Shown here one piece after another: positions 10,801-21,200 of a stretch of 64,000 bases of DNA (position 1 is the first letter of the stretch; the number at the start of each line of letters is the position of its first letter). Location: contig JALJCO010010548.1 in assembly GCA_023101725.1 (NCBI GenBank), positions 124,001 through 188,000 on the forward strand, given 5' to 3'. Made by a program: the position numbers and the translations under genes. The notes below the pieces were generated by a model. It had not been told where the DNA came from and searched no databases. It saw only the letters and a list, made by a program, of their open reading frames with translations. The DNA is from Atherinomorus stipes. Lineage: Eukaryota; Chordata; Actinopteri; Atheriniformes; Atherinidae.

Positions 10801-13800
10801 TTGAAAAATAGGGGTGGGAAAAAAATATCAATACACTGAAATATCATGATATTTTCATACGCCAATATCAAATTGGTATTTAAAAATGTGGTTTTGATCT
10901 ATTTTACTTACAAAATCTTGCGAGAAATCATGAAATATCGTGATTTCTCGCGAGATTTTGTAACAGAACGATGAAATATCATCATTAGTGAAATATGACA
11001 GTACCGTATTTTAAAATGTTAATATATCAGCATATGTGTATCGACATTTTTTTCCCGCCCCAAGTCTTTAGAAGTTTAAAGTCTGTAAAAAAGAAGTTAG
11101 TGAAGAAGAAGAAGAAGTTTTTTTTTTTACTTTAGAAACAGCGGGCTGATCGGTTAAATATTGGCCGATGTCCGATACTCTGTTTTGAGGTTGATATAGG
11201 CTGATATCGATAGGGGGCCGATTATATCGTGCATCCCTAATTCTGATGATGCTCTTATTCTGATTGGTAGTTTGTTAAGTTTATTAACATGTTTAAATAA
11301 TAATAGTTATTTATTAGGTATTTATTTATTTATATTTATTTATTTATTTATTATTTAATAGTTTTTGGGAGCGTTTGTTTGTCTGTCAGCAACTTTACAG
11401 AAAAAGTTCTGGACGGATTGACCTGAAATTTGCACCTGCCGTGTGCTTCAGTCCAAGGACGAACCCAATACATTTTTGTGGTGATCACCTTCTGGATCCA
11501 GGAATTTTTTAAAAGGATTCTTTATGATTGTGAGATCGGCCAAATTTTGGCATTTTTGCATATAACTCCATACAAATGACCCGAGAGTTTGGTAAAAAAA
11601 AAAAAAAAAAAAAAATTACAAGAAAGGATCTCAGTGAGTTCTAATGTTTCAAAAGTTGATCCGGATCCAGAGAAAATTCCGGATACTATGATCCCAAACA
11701 CAAAAATAAGGGAGTCGTTGGAATTTTCAATGCTGAAAGGAAACAAATGAAGATACAGACGTGCAACTAACACCAGATTGGAGCCAAAACTGCTGAATCA
11801 GGAGTTTGTCAACGAAATAGACGCATCTTCAATAGTAACGGAGCGAGATCCAGAAGAAAAGCACCATTATGGAAATATGGATTTTTGGAAATAAGTATTG
11901 AAGTAATAGTGATACGAGCATGATTCCAGATGCTGTTGGGATGTTTTCATGGTCAATGGCAAGTTTATTTGTATAGCACATTTCATGAACAGAACAATTC
12001 AAAGTGCTTTACATAAAACATTATAAGCAAAAGGGAGAAAAAAATTAGAAGCATGATTCAAAGTTAAAAGCATTTAAGATTAAAAAGAGAGAGAATATAG
12101 AGACGTGCGGATTTTAACTTTTGGATAAAATCTACGTAAATGCAGCTGAGAACAGGTGGGTCTTCAGCCTGGATTTAAATAAACTAAGTGTTTCAGCTGA
12201 TCTGAGACTTTCTGGGAGTTTGTTCCAGACATGTGGAGCATAGAAGCTGAACACAGCTTCTCCATGTCTGGTTCTGACTCTGGGAGCTGATAAAGGACCG
12301 GATCCAGATGACCTGAGGGGTCTAGGAGCTTCATACTGGGTCAAGAGGTCACTGATGTATTGAATCCAATGATGGAGATTAAATGAAAGCAGGATTATAA
12401 GTTTTTGTTGTGAATCACAGTATGAGGGGGACGTGAGCTGCTTGGTGGAGGTTTGCGCTCTCCGAGTGCTTTTCTAGTTTTTACCGTATTAATCCCAATA
12501 GGGGATTATCACGCTTACCGGAAGTTCCCGGATTTTGACACTTCCTCTTCCGGGCCATGTTAACGACAGCCGTTCCTGCTCTGTTATACTGTTTAAATCG
12601 GATAAACTCCAAACATACTTAAGTTTTCATTCTAGACTGAAGTGATACTAAGGAAGAAGTGGATCAAAGCGATCGATTCGCCGCGGTGAAGGGCCGAACT
12701 TTATAATAAAACACACGTTTGTTTGTCGCCGGTGGGGCACAACACCGGCACTTCACAGCATGCTAGCATTAGCCAGCTAGCGTTTACTGACGTGCTTAAC
12801 ATTGTGCGTCTTAAAACACACAAACATCTGAAAATCGGGTCTGTCCCCCCCCCCCCCCGTTTCCAGTGGAACAACTGGGGACTGCCAAGAAAGGAGACGC
12901 TTTCAGATGCTTGTGTGTTTTCAGCCGCACAAAGTTAGGCACGTCATCGAGCTGGCTAATGCTAACCTGCTAACACGACTGCGCAGTCTGCCGGCCACAA
13001 ACAAACGTGTGTCGTTTTATTATGAAGTTCGGTCCTTCACCGCGGCGAATCGGTCGTTTTGATCCACTTCTTCCTCAGCATCACTTCAGTCTGGAATGAA
13101 AACTTGGCATTGGCGTTTTTCCGATTTACAAAGTTTAACAGAGTAGTAGCTGGCGGACTACTGTTAGCAGGTTAGCATTAGCCAGCTTGATGACGTGCCT
13201 AACTTTGTGCGGCTGAAAACACACAAGCATCTGAAAGCGTCTCCTTTCTTGGCAGTCCCCAGTTGTTCCTCTGGAAACGGGGGGTACAGACCCGATTTTC
13301 AGATGTTTGTGTGTTTTAAGACGCACAATGTTAAGCACGTCAGTAAACGCTAGCTGGCTAATGCTAGCATGCTGTGAAGTGCCGGTGTTGTGCCCCACCG
13401 GCGACAAACAAACGTGTGTTTTATTATAAAGTTCGGCCCTTCACCGCGGCAAATCGATCGCTTTGATCCAGCTTTTGATCCTTAGTATCACTTCAGTTTA
13501 GAATGAAAACTTAAGTATGTTTGGAGTTTATCCGATTTAAACAGTATAACAGAGCAGGAACGGCTGTTGTTAACATGGCCCGGAAGAGGAAGTGTCCAAA
13601 TCCGGGAACTTCCGGTAAGCCTGATAATCCCCTATTGGCTGCCAATTACAGCGGGGGCAAAGGGCCTTCCTTAAGGGACCAGAGTGGTTGCCTCAGAACC
13701 GTGTAGGGGACTTTAACATGGGTTTCCATGTCGTCTTGCTTTACCACTCTCTGTTTTATTTATCATGATTTGTAATTTGTTTCAATTGTTTCACTTAAAT

Positions 13801-15198
13801 TATCTTAATTTTTGTGTCCTTGCACGTTCTTTTTTTGCTCTGTTTAGTGCTTTCGGTTGCTCTGACACACTAAAAAAAGTGTTTTTTACATAAAGTTGAA
13901 TTGAATATTGCAAAGAAAACCTTTTTATTTTCTGAATTAATGAGAGAAGGTGAAAATGAATGTTCCAGATGTGTTTAACAGCACTAATGGATCACCATGG
14001 GCAAACATGCTGCTGGCAGACCCAGACTCCAGCTGGTGATTGGCTGATCAGGTCTTTCTGTGCTCATATGAGTCATGTTCAAAGCCTTTTCTTCCCAAAT
14101 AAGACAAAGGACTTTTATTGTTTGCAACACCCATTACTTCTGTTTCAAAGTTCATATCTTGTATAATTTTCTTTAAAATCTGTGAACAGACTTTTGTTTT
14201 TAGCATCAGAAATGCCTCAAATCTGTTTAACGGAGGTTTCCACCCCCCCAAGAATCCCAGGATTTTTCATTCCAGCCCAAGTTAACCTAGTTAATGCTGC
14301 TGTTGTTGTACTGGAATTATTGTGGAATTAGAAGAATTAAGAGTAAAAAAAAAGACGTTTTTGTTTGGTTCAGATCTCTGAAAAATGCAGCGTGTTCGTT
14401 TGAACATGTTTTCATTTGAAATGAGACGAATGATGATGTAAAAATGAACGTTTCTCCAAACATCACAAATTCTATGCTGTTAAAGCACAGCTGGAGGTGG
14501 GGGGGGGGGTCTTTATACCCCCCACCCCTCTAGCTCTGTCCCCTCTCTGTCCCCCTCTGCCCTTGTTCCCTCTGGCTCTGTCCCCCTCTGGCCTTGTCCC
14601 CCTCTAGCTCTGTCCCCCTCTGGCCTTGTCCTCTCTAGCTCTGTCCCCCTCTGGCCTTGTCCCCTCTGGCTCTGTCCCCCTCTGGCTTTGTCCCCTCTAG
14701 CTCTGTCCCCCTCTGGCCTTGTCCTCTCTAGCTCTGTCCCCCTCTGGCCTTGTCCCCTCTAGCTCTGTCCCCCTCTGGCCTTGTCCCCTCTGGCTCTGTC
14801 CCCCTCTGGCCTTGTCCCCTCTGGCTCTGTCCCCCTCTGGCCTTGTCCTCTCTAGCTCTGTCCCCCTCTGGCCTTGTCCCCCTCTGCCTCTGTCCCCCTG
14901 GAGAACTGATTTTCTGGATTTCAGACCTGCTGTAAATAAATCCCGTTCAGCTCTCTGAACCCTCCTGGGACCATGTCCTCCCGTCTCTTATCAGTCTTAG
15001 TTCAGTAGCTAATGTTCCTGCAGGTCTTCGCGTGGTCCTGATCCTGATCCTGGATGTCCAGTTTGTCCTGATCTGTCTTCAGGAAACACAGTCTGCTCTG
15101 ATGAAGTGCTTGCATAGCATGTTTAGATATTACAGTTGTGGGAGTACTTATGAATGAATCATTAACCGTCACGTCCTACCTGATCGCTTTCTGCATGC

Positions 15199-15240
<42 letters not shown>

Positions 15241-18200
15241 TCGGTTTTATACACCTTTGCAAACAAAATAAAGATTTAAAGACAGAAATAAACAAACAGA
15301 AAAAAGGAAAATAACTTCATACTAAACTTCAGTTTGACCAGCAAATCTGGGATTTATGAGTTTTCCGTCCAAATGTACTTAAAACTCAGTTTTCAGGTGA
15401 GAAACAGTCACCAAACACACGTTTATTAAAGGAATGACCTGGTTAAATAATAAAGAGAAGGGAGCTGAGGGCTGTGACTTGTCGTGGGATTAAGGAGAAG
15501 AAATGTTGCATAAACACGGAGGTCAAAGGTCAGTGTTATGCAAGAGCCTTCAGGAGCCTTCACTGTCTTCCACCTGAAGGCTCTGAATGAGGAACGCTCC
15601 AAAAATAACTAACAACACATTATCGTGCACTTCAATCTAACCAAGCGAGCTTAAAGTTTGCATATTTCTGCAGAGGGATTATATAAAACCCCCCACGCGG
15701 GACGTGTCCCCCACCATCACAGTTCAAACGGTCTGATTGAAGGTCACGACTGTGTCGGTGTGAATAAAGATTCAGATTCAACCGTTGCTCTCAGATTTCC
15801 GCCTGTCTGATCCGCATCGCGCAGATGTTGTCACAACGTGTCCTAAAAGTGTCCGAAGCAGATGTAATGTGGTCAGATGGGGGGGTTGTTATGTCTTTAA
15901 TGGTCCTTCACAGATCACTGAACAATGAGCACACATCTACTGTAATTACTGTCCTGATGTGTCACTTCCAGAAACCAGTGGCTGAACTGGAAGTACTGGG
16001 GCAACAAGACTTCGCTTCACTGACTCCATGAAATGCAGCTGCATCATTTTAATGGCACTGATGTGAAACTTTCAGGATTATGTAATTAATAAGAAATATT
16101 CAGACTTACTGCTGTCACCTCGTAGGAATCAATGAGTTCCTGCTGAAAGATTAATATTTAACACCTGCTGCAGGCTTTATCAAATATTTCTCCAGATTTC
16201 TAATATTTTATAACTCTGAACTGAACTTTTCTGAATGAATAAATTGAAGAACGGGTAAATCTACGACCGTTTTCTGAGACTCTTGCTGTTGTATAAAGAA
16301 AAACAAGCTGCCCTGGTAATAAAAGGTGATTCGGCTGTAGGTCATAACACACACTGAGCTGCTTTATCAGCAGAAACAAAACCTCACAGGTACCGCTCCA
16401 CTGACCCGGACCAAAGTTTTCCTGGAACCAGGAAATCAGCTTCGGTCACAAAGCGCTGATTAGTAAAATGACTCCTCCGAGTCCGGGACATATATATGAC
16501 TTACACGAAGTTTTATCAGCTGCAGCTTAATCATTTCTTTGGGATTTATTACGGCACGCCTCCATGTCTAATGGTGTGATTAAGACAGTAGAGTGATTTG
16601 CTTTGCTTCGGGTTTACGGTGTTATCTTCCTCTTATTATCTTTGTATTATAGCGTAAAATAAATTCAGCCACATGTCAGAGCCAAACTTGGAGCTGCTGC
16701 CGAGTTATCACGTGCTGCAGCGTTCAAGCTACTGTTAGAAACCACGAAGGCAAACCCTCTGGTTTAGAGGAACCGTGAACTTTGACAAGTTTATCTTTTG
16801 TCTTTGGGTCTGACATCATCTGAAGGACATGAAGGGAAGTTTTTGGATGTAAGGATTAGGGCTGTGCGATACACCGATATGATATCGCGATATGATATCA
16901 CGGTATCAGTTGTGCTAATTTTTTTGCTTTATTTTTTTGTATTGCACCTCGACTGATTACAAAGGGGTCACCTGATTATTTAATAAGGGTGGGAAAAAAT
17001 GACAGATACACTGAAATATCGTGATATTTTCATATACCGATATTAAATTGATATTTAAAAACGCGACATTGATCTATTTTACTTACAAATATTGCGAGAT
17101 TTCATTAGTAAAATAGATTGATACCGTGTTTTTAAATGTCAATATGATATCAACATATGAAAATATCGCAATATTTCAGTGTATCAATAATTTTTCCCAA
17201 CCCTAGTCTTTAGAAGTTTTAAAGTCTGTAAAAAAGACGTTTTTGAAGAAGTTTAGAGGTTATTTAGACTTAAGAAGCAGTGGGCGATTGATTAAATATC
17301 AGTTAAATATCGGTGAAATATCGGTGGAGTGGCCGATGTCCGATTCAATAGGGGGTCGATCATATCCTGCATCCCTACTTTAAGCTAAACATGTTTCAAT
17401 ACTAAAAAACAGATGTTTGATATAAAATGAAACTTCCAGACAAATAAGGGTAAAAATACGGGTATATATCGTATATCATCATCTAAAATAAATATATCAT
17501 GGTATGATATTTGATCATATCATGATTATTGATATGATCAAATATCATATATGATGTCATATGATTATTATCATATTGCAGCGATAACCGACGTCAATTT
17601 GCGCATGTCGGTATGTTCGGTGCTGCTACGCCTTTAAAGGGATACGACACCCACAGAACGACGTGCCTTCGTCTTCTCCTCACCCTCATGCTGAGCAAGA
17701 CTCTGGAGCACTTTTTAATATCTCAAATGCAGCCGGAGATTTCAAAGAATTTCAGAGCCAGAGAGTTTACTTCATGACACAGGAAATAAGTATGAACACA
17801 TGAAGAAATGGAGACAAAAAGATCTGAAAGCCAAGAAAGCAGCTGGAGTCTGTCAGTATTTAGAAAGTAATCCTGTCCTCTATCAGAGCAAAGTAATATC
17901 AGCTGGTTTAGTCCTGATTGATGCCTTTAAAAAGGTTTCTCATCACCAAGGTGTCAGACAAGAAGCATTGCATGATGGGTAAAAGCAAAGAGCTGTCTAA
18001 ATACCTACGCAACCTTATTATTGCAAACACACTGAAGGCATTGGTTCCAGGTGCATTTGTAAACTTGTGAAAGTTCCAGTGAGCACCATTGGGACCATCA
18101 TCCGGAAGTGGAAAGAACACGGCATGGTCATAAAGCGGCCACGGCCAGGTGCTCCTCACAAGATTTCAGACAGAGGAGTCAGAACAATCATCAGAAAGGT

Positions 18201-21200
18201 TCTCCAACAGCCCAGGACCACTCGTGGAGAGCTTCAGAAAGACCTGGAACCAGCAGCTACAGTTGTTTCAGAGAAAACAAGAAGGAATGCACTCAACCAC
18301 CATGGCCTTCATGCACGCACACCACGCAAGACTCCATTTCTGAAGAAGAAGCAGGTTGATGCTGGTTTGAAGTTTGCAACACAACATCTGGACAAACCCA
18401 TGACATTCTGGAAAACATAGTCTGGTCAGATGAGACCAGAACTGAACTCTGCAGATGTCATAAGACACAACATGTTTGGAGGAGAAACGGCACCAAAAAC
18501 ACCATAGCAACAGTGAAGTTTGGAGGTGGGAGCATCATGGTGAGGGCTGTTTTTCAGCATGTGGTTCTGGCAGACTTCATATCATTGAAGGAAGAATGAA
18601 TGGAGGAAAGTAGAGAGACATTCTGGACCAGAATCTGCTGAAGATGGAAAGAGGCTGGATCTTTCAGCAAGACGACCGTCCCACCACACAGCCAAGAAAC
18701 ACTCACCTGCTTTAAGAAGAAGAAGATAAAGCTGATAGAGTTAATCAGTCAATCACCCCACTTCAATCCAACTGAAAATCTTTGGAAAGAACTGAAGATC
18801 CGAGTTGACAGAAGAGACCCGGAACCTTGAAGATTTGAAGGCAGTTTGTGGAAGAATGGACCAAAATTACACCTGAGCAACGTATTTTTTGCCGCTGAAC
18901 ATTAGAGAAGCACCATCACTGTCCGTTTTTAAAGCCCGTTTGAAAAACTCACTTTTTTGCCTTTGCCTTTCCCCCATCATGAGATTCCTGTTTTATTGTT
19001 TGTTTGTTTTTTATTTTGTCTCTTTTACTGTTTTTTTGTTTTTAATGTTCTTTATGTTTCATTGACTTGATAATTCTTAACTACTTTGTGTCTCATCTGT
19101 TTTAAAAGTGTTTTATGTCAGTGTTCAGCACTTTGTTTCAACATTGCTGTGTTAAAGTGCTATACAAATAAAATTTGAGTTGAGTATTCCACTGGTTTCT
19201 CCATACAGGAGGCATCTGGAGGCTGGAATCACCAACAAAATATTAAATAAATTTCAGTAGGCGTATTCAATACTTATTCCCTGTGTCATTTCACTATATT
19301 AGACATAACTTCATGTATGGACTTAAATGTTAGGATTTCTTTGTATGTGTGCATTATTTGGGTTGTTGCCGACATCTGGTGAAAATTTCATGTTGTTGAC
19401 GTGTTTAATCAGGGTGTGAAGAAGACTTTATGCAATATAGTAACAAATGCTTCTGGAAAACATCATCCACCCTGCTTTTAATAAGTTACTTTAATTCCTT
19501 TAAAGGGGAAGTTCAGAATTTTTGACATAGGGCCTCATTTTCAAGTGAGCCAGAATACTACTTATCACTGGAGACAGTTTCAACATATTTCATCCTGTTA
19601 TTCTAGTTCCAGGAGGTCGCCGATGCTAATGCTAGTGCAAGTCAATAGGAATCTGCTAGCCTGTTATTAATAGCAATCTTATCCACTCCACAGAGCATCC
19701 GAGGCGAATTATTTCTAACTTCAGACTATCTGTGTAAATGTTCACAGAATAATGTTACAAATAAAACTAACCTGCATTTCGTTGCATTTTGATTGTTGCT
19801 GCTGAGACACTATAAAGTTTTACTTCCTGTATTTGGCAGCAGAGTGATGTCATCTGTTGCTACGTGCATGAAGAAATTTGATACACAAGTATACAGTAAA
19901 GTCTAAAATACGGCCACGTCTGAAAGGCATGAGGATATGTCGGATTTTGAAGATGATTTAGAACTTTTTTCGTCAAACAAACTGTCACCGTGTCTCTATG
20001 AACCGGAATACACAGGCAAAGGTAGTAAGCTGGTAAGAAACTAGTTCCTCAATATGTAATGCAACATTTGTCATACAAGGCTAGTTTTACTTTTTTAACA
20101 CACAAGTTTACTAGTTTAACACGACATTTACACAGATAATCTTGCTGATTTGCCTCGGATCTTCTGTGGAGTGGATAAGATTGGTTTTAATGACAGGCTA
20201 GCAGATTCCTATTGACTTCCACTAGCATTAGCATCAGCAACCTCCTGGAACTAGAATAACGGGATGAAATATGTTGAAATCGTCTTCAGTGATAAGTAGT
20301 ATTCTGGCTCACTTGTAGATGAGGCCCTATGTAAAAATTCTGACCTTCCCCTTTAAGAAAAGAGGAGGTTTTCATCATCATTCAGTATTTTTTATGAAAA
20401 AAAAAAAAAACTCCTAATAAAACAAGTTAAAGAAACACGTTTAAATGTGTTTAGTATCTCTGGATTATTTTCCCTCAGTATGAAGATGTGGCTGGTGATT
20501 TACTTCAGCTGCATCCTGACATGTTGGATGTGCGCGTGAGTGCTGTTTATTGCAGTCATGCTGGCTTTGGTTCTGCGTGGATCAGGACTGAACTGTGACT
20601 CTTCTGGGTCAGGAACTCATAAAGACGCACAATCACCCTCATCAGTCTTCCCCCCAGTTCTTCAGCATCTGATCCAGTACAGCATCCAGTCCCGGGTCTT
20701 AAATGAATCCATTAGTAAAGTGAACGAGACGCTGATTCGCTCCTGATGTGTCAGTGTATAAATACGGATTTTATGGTCTGCATTATTCATAGTGTCTCAT
20801 AAATAAGAGAGTCTGAATAACTCTGTTACGTAACAGTCAGCCTCCGTCGTTCCTGCGGGACGTGGGACTAGTTAACGGTTTTCTAACAGTAAGCCGAGTG
20901 TGCGCCAACAATAGCAGAGTCTGATGGAAATTTACCACCAAGCAGCGCGCACATTTACGCGCAGTGTCAGAATGACGCTCTTTCTGAGGAAAAACCCGCA
21001 GAATAAGTCATTTAGTTTCAGCACCTCAGTTCAAATATCTAGTCTTAATTCACGTTTTCCGCTGCGATCATTAAAAAGAGATCAGACTTACTGAGACGGA
21101 GTGAAACAGAACTACATGAATGAATTTTTCATTTATAAAGAAATGAGCGCGTGAACAGTAATCTCCTTACGGCGCATAAGCATCTTGCTGCAGGTCGCAT

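Larger units (their letters stand above)
17756..19411 (+). mobile_element. Tc1-like transposon copy A (defective), LINE tail inserted
   Basis: The left part carries the ATAAGTATGAACACATGAAG subterminal sequence; the right end GTGAAAATTTCATGTTGTTG matches the start of copy B (24200-25602). The transposase begins MGKSKELSK at 17975, then shifts frame. An intact stretch 18067-18420 encodes the paired-like HTH ([20 protein letters not shown]) and the linker. The distal [12 protein letters not shown] motif near 18760-18795 carries the last catalytic glutamate but is out of frame. A ~295-bp LINE tail at 18893-19187 separates the 3' region. Not autonomous. Confidence 0.88.

Noticed and set aside
12723..13407. 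Matching small frames in the foldback elements as a conserved protein
   Set aside because: They are the same peptide read from both palindrome arms; frame is not kept in all copies and C-runs disrupt it.
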